Positions 1 through 5,141 of a DNA stretch of 7,730 nt are shown here, piece by piece. The stretch's first letter is position 1. Each line of letters starts with the position of its first letter. The DNA lies in NCBI GenBank assembly GCA_004553545.1, contig SFLD01000061.1:1-7730 (forward strand), given 5' to 3'. Source of the stretch: Clostridiales bacterium. Lineage in GTDB: Bacteria; Bacillota; Clostridia; Oscillospirales; Oscillospiraceae. A program made the position numbers and the translations under genes. The notes under the pieces were generated by a model. That model was not told where the DNA came from. It worked only from the letters and a program-made list of their open reading frames with translations, and did no database searches.

Positions 1-160
1 GTACATCTCCTACATGATCCCCACCACCATGATCTTCGCTCCCTCCGAGAAGGGCCTGTCCCACTGCGAGCCCGAGCACACCAGCGACGAGCTCTGCACC
101 AAGGCCGCTTCCGTCATGCTCAACGCCGTCCTGAAGCTGGACGAGAAGGGCGGCCTGTAA
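1..160 (+). CDS. M20-family Zn-dependent hydrolase, hydantoinase/carbamoylase type (C-terminal fragment)
   Basis: The reading frame is open from the window edge (codons begin at base 2) to TAA at 158-160, leaving the last 52 residues. The piece MIFAPSEKGLSHCEPEHTS is the typical C-terminal block of the M20 subfamily holding N-carbamoyl-L-amino-acid hydrolases, allantoate amidohydrolases and beta-ureidopropionases. The His of the GLSH motif is a conserved metal ligand in that family. These cytosolic dimetal enzymes hydrolyse N-carbamoyl or ureido groups and serve pyrimidine, purine or hydantoin breakdown. The specific substrate cannot be told from the tail alone. A perfect terminator starts 30 bases after the stop, so this is the last gene of its transcript. 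An 8-oxoguanine deaminase-like gene lies at the other end of the window, which fits nucleobase catabolism, but that is inference. The family call is fairly sure; the substrate is open. Confidence 0.8.
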   Translation, partial: YISYMIPTTMIFAPSEKGLSHCEPEHTSDELCTKAASVMLNAVLKLDEKGGL

Positions 161-189
161 GCGCCTTCGGTCTCTGACCAATAAGCTAT

Positions 190-227
190 AAAAAGGAGCG
201 GCTTCCGCAAGGAAGCCGCTCCTTTTT
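190..227 (+). terminator. Rho-independent terminator after the M20 hydrolase
   Basis: Bases 190-206 pair perfectly with 211-227, giving a 17-bp stem closed by a GCAA tetraloop. The stem is GC-rich in the middle. The 3' arm ends in five T and is followed by CTCTCTTTTT, so the stem plus U-tract is a textbook intrinsic terminator. It separates the M20 gene from the hydrolase downstream. The 5' arm begins with A residues, so it may also work in the opposite direction. Confidence 0.93.
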
Positions 228-414
228 GCTCTCTTTTTCGTGTTTTCCCCGGAGAGGGGACTTTCCCTCCCATTTTCCTGCCAGGGTCTTCCCGGGCTTC
301 CCGGCCCTTCCTGCCCTGGGAGGGTCCCCCTCCCCTGCCGGATTTTGAGGGCTTGTTACCGTTTGTAACTTCCTGTATCCTTTCTGTAACCGCCCCTGCC
401 GGTGCAAAGAAAGG
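228..414. other. Noncoding gap before the SleB-like gene, with dyads and a weak promoter
   Basis: No credible gene is present here. The stretch is pyrimidine-rich on the plus strand. It holds a large imperfect dyad in which CCCTCCC (265-271) is complementary to GGGAGGG (318-324), with CCAGGG (281-286) and CCCTGG (314-319) as an alternative inner pairing. A smaller inverted repeat, GTTAC-N5-GTAAC (355-369), sits next to the promoter candidate, and a further TGTAAC copy lies at 385-390. These could be structural or regulatory, but in such GC-rich DNA the large dyad may be chance. Confidence 0.4.
353..381 (+). promoter_or_regulatory. Candidate sigma-A promoter for the SleB-like hydrolase
   Basis: TTGTTA (353-358) and TATCCT (376-381) are separated by 17 bases, each matching four of six consensus positions. 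This would start transcription near 388 and give a leader of about 35 bases. The -35 overlaps the GTTAC-N5-GTAAC dyad (355-369), which could be an operator. A sporulation sigma factor is an alternative for a gene of this type. The matches are modest. Confidence 0.35.
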
Positions 415-423
415 ATGATCCCC

Positions 424-1212
424 ATGAAACGAACCCTCTCCGCCCTGCTGGCGCTGCTGACGGCCCTGCTGCTGATCCGGCCCGCGGCCGCCGCTGCCCG
501 GACCGTCCCCGTGACGGTGGACGACGCCCTGCTGCGGGAGACCTGCTATCTGGAGAGCGGCAGCACCCTGGTGCCCCTCCGGGGCCTGCTGGGGCTCCTG
601 GGCGGCTGGACGGTCTCCTGGCAGTCCGGCCAGGCCGTGGCCGTGAGCGGCAGCCGCGCGATCCGGGCCCGGCCCGGGGCGTCCAGCTTCACCGTGAACG
701 GCGTCTCCTATCCCGGCGCCGTCTCCCTGCGCAATGGCCGTACATACCTCCCCCTGCGGCCTCTCTGCGAGGCCCTGGGCCTCTCCGTCCAGTGGGACGG
801 CGACCTGGGCGGCGCGGCGGTCCGCAGCGGGAGGGCCCGGAGCTACGACACGGAGGACCTCTACTGGCTCAGCCGGGTCATCAGCGCCGAGAGCCGGGGC
901 GAAAGCCTGGAGGGCCAGATCGCCGTGGGCAACGTGGTGCTGAACCGGGTCCGCTCTGCCGAGTTCCCGGAGAGCATCCGGGCCGTGGTCTTCGACCGGA
1001 AGGACGGCGTGCAGTTTGAGCCCGTCAGCAACGGCAGCATCTACGATGCCCCCACGCCCCGCTCGGTGATCGCCGCCAAGGCCGCGCTCGCCGGGACGGA
1101 CATCGTGGGCGGCTGCCTCTACTTCTACGCCCCCGCCCTCTCCCAGGGGACCTGGATCAAAAACAACCGGACCTACTACACCACCATCGGCTGCCACCGC
1201 TTCTATCTCTGA
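424..1212 (+). CDS. Secreted SleB-like cell wall hydrolase with N-terminal stalk domain
   Basis: This is a 262-residue exported protein. Residues 1-25 form a signal peptide: MKR, a Leu/Ala-rich core, and an AAAAA cleavage region. Residues 27-135 hold two VPLR/LPLR-type repeats (VPLRGLLGLLG near 50, YLPLRPLCEALGL near 108-120), as in the copper-amine-oxidase-N-like stalk domain common in clostridial surface proteins. Residues 141-262 are a Hydrolase_2 (SleB/CwlJ) domain. Visible signatures are VISAESRGE with the presumed catalytic Glu156, AVGNVVLNRV, VQFEPVSNGSI, and the terminal IGCHRFYL. Family members cleave peptidoglycan, classically spore cortex during germination; a vegetative cell wall role is equally possible. 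The start at 424 is preferred over the in-frame ATG at 415 because the AAAGGA Shine-Dalgarno at 410-415 lies 8 bases before 424 and overlaps the earlier ATG. There is no terminator before the next gene. Confidence 0.9.
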   Translation: MKRTLSALLALLTALLLIRPAAAAARTVPVTVDDALLRETCYLESGSTLVPLRGLLGLLGGWTVSWQSGQAVAVSGSRAIRARPGASSFTVNGVSYPGAVSLRNGRTYLPLRPLCEALGLSVQWDGDLGGAAVRSGRARSYDTEDLYWLSRVISAESRGESLEGQIAVGNVVLNRVRSAEFPESIRAVVFDRKDGVQFEPVSNGSIYDAPTPRSVIAAKAALAGTDIVGGCLYFYAPALSQGTWIKNNRTYYTTIGCHRFYL

Positions 1213-1217
1213 GCGCG

Positions 1218-1246
1218 TTGACATTTTCCGGCGGCTGGATTACAAT
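1218..1246 (+). promoter_or_regulatory. Near-consensus sigma-A promoter of the TIGR04255 gene
   Basis: A perfect TTGACA (1218-1223) is followed after exactly 17 bases by TACAAT (1241-1246), one mismatch from consensus. It begins five bases after the SleB-like stop codon. Transcription would start near 1253, so the TTG codon at 1252 cannot be the translation start and ATG 1282 is supported. This is one of the strongest promoters in the window. Confidence 0.88.
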
Positions 1247-1281
1247 GGCACTTGAAAAACCATCAGAAAGGGGCCATTGCC

Positions 1282-2046
1282 ATGCTGCTGTCCCAACATC
1301 CCCGCACCCATTACGCCAAGGCACCTGTCCACGAGGTCATCTGCCAGCTGCGCTTTCCCACCATCCTCTCCATCAACCAGGCAGACCCGGCGGAGTTCCA
1401 GGACCGCATCCGTGCCGTCCTGCCCCAGTACGTCAAGCGGGAGGAGCATCCGGCGCCGAAGCCCGGACAGAACGCCGAGACCGTGAACAACTACCACTTC
1501 CTCTCTGCCGACGGCAAGTGGAAGCTGAACCTCACCCGGGATTTCATCGCCCTCTCCACCCAGGCCTACCCCGGCTGGGAGGACTTCGCCCGGATGCTGG
1601 ACAAGCCCCTGGCGGAGTTCATCCAGGCCTACCAGCCCGCCTACTTCCAGCGCATCGGCCTGCGGTACGTGAACATCGTCTCCCGGAAGAAGCTGGACCT
1701 GGAGGGCACCCCCTGGTCTGAGCTCTTCACCCCCGCCTACCTCGGCCCCCTGGCGGAGCCGGACATCGCGCCGGAGCAGGTCCCCGCCTTCACCGCGGAG
1801 TTCTCCGTGAAGATGGACTCCAGCAGCACCGCCAAGGTCAAGACCGGCACCGGCCGCCTGCAGGCCCGGCCCGGCACGCCCCAGGACCCGGAGGAGAAGT
1901 ACATCCTGGACCTGGACCTCTCCATGGGCGGGAACCTCCCCTGCACCTTCGCCGCCGGCGCTCTGGAGACCCTCCACGGCCACGCCGCCCCCGTCTTTGA
2001 GGGTGCCGTCACGGACACCCTCCGCCGGGCCATGGACCCCCAGTGA
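1282..2046 (+). CDS. TIGR04255-family protein of unknown function
   Basis: This 254-residue protein is soluble, with no signal peptide or membrane segment. I recognise the TIGR04255 family by overall pattern. It has an N-terminal YAKAPVHEVICQLRF block (about 11-25), a central FQRIGLRYVN motif (about 135-144) following a Trp/Leu-rich stretch, and a C-terminal segment of the form LHGHAAPVFEGAVTDTLRRAM. The length matches the usual 250 or so residues. The family is sporadically distributed in bacteria and has no established biochemical function, so none is assigned. ATG 1282 is chosen because AGAAAGGGG (1265-1273) lies 8 bases upstream and the promoter would start transcription near 1253. The gene has its own strong promoter and terminator, so it can act as a single-gene unit, although read-through from the SleB-like gene is possible. 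Base composition matches its neighbours, with no sign of recent import. Confidence 0.82.
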   Translation: MLLSQHPRTHYAKAPVHEVICQLRFPTILSINQADPAEFQDRIRAVLPQYVKREEHPAPKPGQNAETVNNYHFLSADGKWKLNLTRDFIALSTQAYPGWEDFARMLDKPLAEFIQAYQPAYFQRIGLRYVNIVSRKKLDLEGTPWSELFTPAYLGPLAEPDIAPEQVPAFTAEFSVKMDSSSTAKVKTGTGRLQARPGTPQDPEEKYILDLDLSMGGNLPCTFAAGALETLHGHAAPVFEGAVTDTLRRAMDPQ

Positions 2047-2052
2047 GCTTCC

Positions 2053-2091
2053 TTCCCCCTGCCGCCTTCTCCGGCGGCAGGGGGAATTTTT
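2053..2091 (+). terminator. Rho-independent terminator after the TIGR04255 gene
   Basis: TTCCCCCTGCCGCC (2053-2066) pairs with GGCGGCAGGGGGAA (2073-2086), a perfect 14-bp stem with a six-base loop (2067-2072). A run of five T follows at 2087-2091. It starts 6 bases after the stop codon and isolates this gene from the riboswitch region. Confidence 0.92.
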
Positions 2092-2257
2092 CCGTCATCG
2101 GAGCCCCCTCTCCCGCATAGGCTTTCCCCGGAAGGCCTCCTCCGGAAAAGCCCCCGATCCCGCCGCTTTGTGACGGCTTTCACGAGATCCTCCCGGTTTT
2201 CCGGCAGGTTTTACGAATCCGGAGGCAAATCCCCTGTATTTTTTTGCAAATTGGGAC
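2092..2257. other. Noncoding stretch upstream of the riboswitch promoter
   Basis: I see no gene here. The only structure is an imperfect hairpin in which GGCTTT (2120-2125) pairs with AAAGCC (2147-2152), with an inner CCGGA/TCCGG pairing (2128-2132 with 2141-2145). No U-tract follows. From about 2230 the sequence turns AT-rich toward the promoter, including a T-run at 2239-2245. Confidence 0.4.
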
Positions 2258-2286
2258 TTGCAATTTGTCCGTCAGGTGAATATAAT
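2258..2286 (+). promoter_or_regulatory. Sigma-A promoter of the glycine riboswitch/symporter transcript
   Basis: TTGCAA (2258-2263) and a perfect TATAAT (2281-2286) are separated by 17 bases, in a locally AT-rich island unlike its GC-rich surroundings. Transcription would start near 2293, about 30 bases before the first aptamer. An inverted repeat CAAATTG/CAATTTG (2247-2253 and 2261-2267) overlaps the -35 and could be an operator site; this is not demonstrated. Confidence 0.82.
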
Positions 2287-2324
2287 TATTTCTATCACAC
2301 GGACAACTTGATATCCAATTGACA

Positions 2325-2388
2325 TCTGCAGAAAAGCGGCCGCAAGGCCCGCCGACGGAATAACGCTCTCAGGCACGAAGACTGCAGA
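2325..2388 (+). promoter_or_regulatory. Glycine riboswitch, first aptamer (reduced form)
   Basis: TCTGCAG (2325-2331) pairs with CTGCAGA (2382-2388) as a P1 helix. Inside it are a short hairpin, GGCC-GCAA-GGCC (2338-2349), then CCGACGGAATAAC (2352-2364) and CTCTCAGGCACGAAGAC. These align with the glycine aptamer core pieces CCGAAGG-GCAA and CTCTCAGGCAAAAGGAC, in the right order and spacing. The hairpin that normally separates the two core pieces (P3b) is essentially missing. The segment lies directly 5' of a canonical aptamer, where aptamer 1 of a tandem glycine riboswitch is expected. It may bind glycine weakly, or serve as a structural partner (ghost aptamer) for the second. I identified it by eye, without a covariance model. 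Confidence 0.7.
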
Positions 2389-2395
2389 CCGATGG

Positions 2396-2479
2396 AACTC
2401 TGGAGACATCCGCCCGGCGAGGCGGGGGCCGAAGGTGCAAGGGCGCAAGCCCTAATCTCTCAGGCAAAAGGACAGAGCT
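2396..2479 (+). promoter_or_regulatory. Glycine riboswitch, second (canonical) aptamer
   Basis: The conserved glycine aptamer is clear. CTCTG (2398-2402) pairs with CAGAG (2473-2477) as P1. CCGCC/GGCGG (2410-2414 with 2421-2425) forms a hairpin, and the core GCCGAAGGTGCAA follows (2428-2440). AGGGC-GCAA-GCCCT (2440-2453, a perfect arm) is P3b, and the 3' core is AATCTCTCAGGCAAAAGGACAG (2454-2475). Glycine riboswitches are known to control glycine cleavage genes and AGCS sodium/amino-acid symporters, and the gene downstream is such a symporter, so RNA and gene support each other. The 3' P1 strand overlaps the downstream hairpin at 2474-2504, giving a route for ligand-dependent switching. Confidence 0.95.
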
Positions 2480-2552
2480 GTCTCCCGGCGAGGCCGGGAG
2501 CTCTTTCGTGATCTCGGGAGCGATACCTTTGGTATCGCTCCCTCTGGTTTTT
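2474..2552 (+). terminator. Riboswitch expression platform with intrinsic terminator
   Basis: Two hairpins lie between aptamer and gene. The first pairs CTCCCGGC (2482-2489) with GCCGGGAG (2493-2500). In an alternative register AGAGCT (2474-2479) pairs with AGCTCT (2499-2504), competing with the aptamer P1 strand. The second is a perfect 12-bp stem, GGGAGCGATACC (2516-2527) with GGTATCGCTCCC (2531-2542), a TTT loop, then TCTGGTTTTT. That is an intrinsic terminator 30 bases before the start codon. CGGGAG occurs in both hairpins (2495-2500 and 2515-2520), so CTCCCG at 2482-2487 could pair with either, which offers an antiterminator. Whether glycine turns the gene on or off cannot be decided by eye. 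A reported streptococcal riboswitch before an AGCS gene is an OFF switch. Confidence 0.8.
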
Positions 2553-2582
2553 GGGAAGTCCGAGGAAAGAGAGGGAATTTCT

Positions 2583-4001
2583 ATGACCATCCTGGAACAC
2601 ATCGTCTCGTTCTTTACCGGCCCGCTGAATACCTTTGCGTGGCTCTACGTCTTCCTGCCCTGCGCGGTGGCGGGCGGCTTCTTCCTGACCGTCCGCACCG
2701 GCGGCGTGCAGTTCCGCCGCTTCGGCTACGCCATGCGCAACACCCTGGGCAAGGTCTTCCACAAGCAGGAGGCCGGCCACGGCGCGGTGACGCCCTTCCA
2801 GGCCCTGACCACCGCCCTCTCCGCCACGGTGGGCACCGGCAACATCGTGGGCACCTCCCAGGCCATCGCCCTGGGCGGCTACGGCGCGGTCTTCTGGCTC
2901 TGGCTCACGGCCCTCATGGGCATGGTCACCAAGTACTCCGAGATCGTCCTCTCCATCAAGTACCGGGAGCGCAACGACCACGGCGACTGGGTGGGCGGCC
3001 CCATGTACTACATCAAAAACGGCATGGGCAAGCACTGGAAGTGGCTGGGCAGTCTCTTCTGCCTCTTCGCCATGCTGGCCTCCTTCGGCATCGGCAACGG
3101 CGCCCAGGCCAACTCCATCGTGGGCTCCATCTATAACGCCATCACCACCTTCGTCCCCGCGGCGGACAATGCCCGCAGCAAGTTCCTCATCAGCCTGGTC
3201 TGCGGCATCGTCATGGCCTTCCTGGTGGCCCTGATCCTCTTCGGCGGCATCAAGCGCATCGGCGCCGTCACGGAAAAGCTCATCCCCTTCATGAGCCTTT
3301 TCTACATCCTCTTCACCATCATCGTCATCGCCGCCCACGCCGGAAACATCGGGAATGCCTTCCAGCTGATCTTTGCCAGCGCCTTCACCCCCCAGGCGGT
3401 CCTGGGCGCGGGCTCCGGCATCCTGCTGAAGCAGACCATCATCTGGGGTATGCGCCGCAGCGCCTTCTCCAATGAGGCGGGCCTGGGCTCCGCCGCCATC
3501 GCCCACGCCGCCGCCGACACCAAGGGCCCCGTGGAGCAGGGCGTCTTCGGCATCTTCGAGGTCTTCGTGGACACCATCGTCATCTGCTCCCTCACCGCCC
3601 TCACCATCATCTGCAGCGGTGTGGAGATCCCCTTCGGCGTGAAACCCGGCAGCGAGCTCATCATGCAGGCCTTTGCCACGGTCTTCGGCGCCCGCTTCGC
3701 CTCCCTTTTCGTGGCCTTCGCCCTGATGCTCTTCGCCTTCTCCACCATCCTGGGCTGGTCCCTGTACGGCACCCGCTGCACCCAGTTCCTCTTCGGCCTT
3801 AAGGCCACGAAGATCTTCCAGGGCGCCTTCATCGTGGTGGTGGTCCTGGGCTCCGTCGCCTCCCTGGATACCGTCTGGGACGTGGCGGACACCTTCAACG
3901 GCCTTATGGCCATCCCCAACTTCATCGCGGTCTTCGCCCTCTCCGGCGTGGTGGCGAAGGAGACCCGCAAGTTCTTCTCCAACCCCCTCCGCAGGAATTG
4001 A
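2583..4001 (+). CDS. Sodium:alanine/glycine symporter, AGCS family
   Basis: This is a 472-residue polytopic membrane protein with about ten or more hydrophobic segments, matching the usual AGCS length. Hallmarks are TPFQALTTALSATVGTGNIVG (about 70-90, with the GTGNIVG substrate/ion loop), GGYGAVFWLWLTALMGM followed by TKYSE (98-120), GGPMYYI (138-144) and FSNEAGLGSA (295-304). AGCS proteins import alanine, glycine and sometimes serine with Na+. Glycine as a substrate or signal here is supported by the glycine riboswitch directly upstream. ATG 2583 is preferred because GAGGGA (2571-2576) sits 6 bases before it. The upstream in-frame GTG at 2508 lies within the riboswitch expression platform. 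The protein ends with the basic tail FFSNPLRRN, and a terminator follows. The serine dehydratase operon near by makes an amino-acid uptake-and-breakdown link plausible. The exact substrate is not settled by sequence. Confidence 0.95.
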   Translation: MTILEHIVSFFTGPLNTFAWLYVFLPCAVAGGFFLTVRTGGVQFRRFGYAMRNTLGKVFHKQEAGHGAVTPFQALTTALSATVGTGNIVGTSQAIALGGYGAVFWLWLTALMGMVTKYSEIVLSIKYRERNDHGDWVGGPMYYIKNGMGKHWKWLGSLFCLFAMLASFGIGNGAQANSIVGSIYNAITTFVPAADNARSKFLISLVCGIVMAFLVALILFGGIKRIGAVTEKLIPFMSLFYILFTIIVIAAHAGNIGNAFQLIFASAFTPQAVLGAGSGILLKQTIIWGMRRSAFSNEAGLGSAAIAHAAADTKGPVEQGVFGIFEVFVDTIVICSLTALTIICSGVEIPFGVKPGSELIMQAFATVFGARFASLFVAFALMLFAFSTILGWSLYGTRCTQFLFGLKATKIFQGAFIVVVVLGSVASLDTVWDVADTFNGLMAIPNFIAVFALSGVVAKETRKFFSNPLRRN

Positions 4002-4010
4002 TCCCCCTGC

Positions 4011-4041
4011 GCCCCCTGCGGGTCTCCGGCCCCCAGGGGGC
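4011..4041 (+). repeat. Short inverted repeat after the symporter stop
   Basis: GCCCCCTG (4011-4018) is complementary to CAGGGGGC (4034-4041), with a 15-base loop. The inner GCCCCCAGGGGGC (4029-4041) is itself palindromic. There is no U-tract, so it is not a terminator alone. It may protect the symporter mRNA 3' end or simply reflect GC-rich sequence. Confidence 0.4.
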
Positions 4042-4064
4042 TTCCCCCCCGAAAAATGGAAAAG

Positions 4065-4095
4065 AGGCCGGGACATCCTTTGGATGTCCCGGCCT
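4065..4095. terminator. Bidirectional terminator between the symporter and the MerR gene
   Basis: AGGCCGGGACATCC (4065-4078) pairs perfectly with GGATGTCCCGGCCT (4082-4095), a 14-bp stem with a TTT loop. On the plus strand TCTCTTAC follows. On the minus strand the stem is followed by CTTTTCCATTTTTC. It lies between two convergent genes, 63 bases after the symporter stop and only 4 bases from the MerR gene stop, so it probably serves both. The T-runs are interrupted, better on the minus side. Confidence 0.85.
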
Positions 4096-4099
4096 TCTC

Positions 4100-4969
4100 T
4101 TACGCTTTCTCGCTCTCCCGGATGGGGATGATGATCTTGGTGACGTGTTCCTCCTCGTTGTTGATGTCGATGGGGGAGACGATGTACTCCTCGGAGATGG
4201 GGCCGTCCACGGTGTAGCCCTGCTGGTTGAGCCACTTGATGGCCTTCACGTGGGTCTGGATGATCTCGTCGTTCCGGCCGATGTGCAGGGCCGTCACCGC
4301 CCGGAAGCCGCCGAACTTCTTGAACTCCGGCGAGGGCCGCATCTCGTTGACCTCGATGCTGATCTCCAGGTCGCAGTCCCGGGTGAAGAACTGCTCCAGG
4401 GGGTTATTGTGATAGGTGAGGATGATGGGCCCCAGCATCCGGAGCTTCTGCTTGCTGGCCATCTGGAAGAGCTCGAACCACCGGTCCACGGAGACGTCGG
4501 TATTCTTGTAGTTCTTCTTGACCCGGCGGGTGTAGATCACCGTGGACTCGGGGATATCCTCCACCTGGATCTTCTCGGTGCTCCAGCTGGTGTGCTCCGT
4601 CTCCAGGATGTTGTGGCCCCGGGAGAGGCGGTCCAGCAGCAGCTCGCCCTCGGCGTACTGGTTGTTGAGTTCCTCGATGGAGAGGCGGATCTCCGCCAGC
4701 CGCTCCTGGATGTACTTCCCCATGGCCACGGTGTCCCGCCCGCAGACGACCTCCTTGATCTCCTTCAGGGGGATGCCCAGGAGCTTCAGCTTGCGGATGA
4801 TGAAGAGGGTCAGCAGCTGGTCCTGGGTGTAGTAGCGGTAGTTGCTCTCATCCTTCCGGTAATCCGGCACCAGAAGACCGATGGTATCGTAGTAGCGCAG
4901 GGTCTTGATGGGGACGTTGCAGAGGGCTGAGACCTTTCCGATGGAGTAATAGCTCTTGTCTTCTGACAT
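4100..4969 (-). CDS. MerR-family transcriptional regulator with GyrI-like effector-binding domain
   Basis: This 289-residue protein has a MerR winged helix-turn-helix at about 8-76: YYSIGKVSALCNVPIKTLRYYDTIGLL, then YRYYTQDQL and a LGIPLKEIKEVV segment. A coiled-coil dimerisation helix follows (about 88-118, rich in Glu/Leu). The C-terminal half (about 130-285) resembles the GyrI-like/BmrR-type ligand pocket, with the motifs ILTYHN, DLEISIEV, and EEYIVSPIDINNEEEHVTKIIIPI. Such proteins bind DNA between badly spaced -35 and -10 elements and activate on binding a small molecule, as BmrR, BltR and TipAL do. No multidrug transporter gene lies next to it, so the target and ligand are unknown; it may control itself, sda or a distant gene. 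ATG 4969 is chosen because AAAGGGG lies 8 bases upstream. The open frame extends to 5107 but lacks MerR-like sequence before this ATG. Confidence 0.9.
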   Translation of the reverse strand: MSEDKSYYSIGKVSALCNVPIKTLRYYDTIGLLVPDYRKDESNYRYYTQDQLLTLFIIRKLKLLGIPLKEIKEVVCGRDTVAMGKYIQERLAEIRLSIEELNNQYAEGELLLDRLSRGHNILETEHTSWSTEKIQVEDIPESTVIYTRRVKKNYKNTDVSVDRWFELFQMASKQKLRMLGPIILTYHNNPLEQFFTRDCDLEISIEVNEMRPSPEFKKFGGFRAVTALHIGRNDEIIQTHVKAIKWLNQQGYTVDGPISEEYIVSPIDINNEEEHVTKIIIPIRESEKA

Positions 4970-5021
4970 GCTGGCATCCCCTTTCCGCCCCGCAGGCGCT
5001 TTCACAGTAAAATCAATACTA

Positions 5022-5051
5022 TTTATACCATATCCCACCCTCCCAACGCAA
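5022..5051 (-). promoter_or_regulatory. Candidate promoter of the MerR gene (extended -10)
   Basis: Read on the minus strand, TATGGTATAAA gives a TRTG-extended -10 element with TATAAA at 5027-5022. TTGCGT (5051-5046) stands 18 bases upstream as a weak -35. The start would be near 5015, about 45 bases before the ATG. An inverted repeat ACCCTCC/GGAGGGT (5037-5043 and 5061-5067) flanks the -35. The spacer is slightly long, as in MerR-controlled promoters, so autoregulation is possible. Confidence 0.55.
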
Positions 5052-5084
5052 CAGTTTTTTGGAGGGTTCCCGTCAAAATGTGTC

Positions 5085-5134
5085 AAAAAATGGCTTTCCA
5101 GCCGCAAAGCGCCCCGGAGGTCTCCCTCCGGGGC
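5085..5134 (-). terminator. Probable terminator of the sdaAB-sdaAA operon
   Basis: On the minus strand, 8 bases after the sdaAA stop, GCCCCGGAGG pairs with CCTCCGGGGC (5134-5125 with 5120-5111), a perfect 10-bp stem with a four-base loop. Only GCGCTTTGCGG follows directly. A second small stem, GGCT-GGAA-AGCC (5103-5092), is followed by six T (5090-5085). Together they probably terminate, but read-through into the MerR gene is possible. Confidence 0.5.
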
Positions 5135-5141
5135 ACGGTTT

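Noticed and set aside
186..425. Small minus-strand ORF of 79 codons in the gap before the hydrolase
   Set aside because: It runs through the terminator hairpin, starts inside the next gene's start region, and encodes a basic low-complexity peptide. No Shine-Dalgarno or homology is visible.
10..1224. Minus-strand open frame of 404 codons at the left end
   Set aside because: It spans the perfect terminator at 190-227 and reads as low-complexity antisense of the M20 tail and the SleB-like gene, with no recognisable domain.
1252..1281. TTG start for the TIGR04255 gene
   Set aside because: The promoter would start transcription at about 1253, and the Shine-Dalgarno at 1265-1273 is placed for ATG 1282.
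2508..2582. GTG start at 2508 for the symporter
   Set aside because: These codons lie in the riboswitch expression platform and its terminator stem. ATG 2583 has a well-spaced Shine-Dalgarno, and the family N-terminus begins there.
2460..4235. Long minus-strand open frame (591 codons) opposite the symporter
   Set aside because: Its translation is low-complexity and rich in Gly, Glu, Asp, Ala and His, as expected for the antisense of a GC-biased gene. The plus-strand frame is an unmistakable AGCS symporter.
5072..5087. Direct repeat GTCAAAA x2 suggesting a repeat array or iteron
   Set aside because: There are only two short copies, with no further units near by. The second overlaps the A-run that forms the sda terminator tail.
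4970..5107. N-terminal extension of the MerR protein
   Set aside because: The extra residues cover the candidate promoter and have no MerR similarity. ATG 4969 has a good Shine-Dalgarno, and the HTH begins about 8 residues later as usual.
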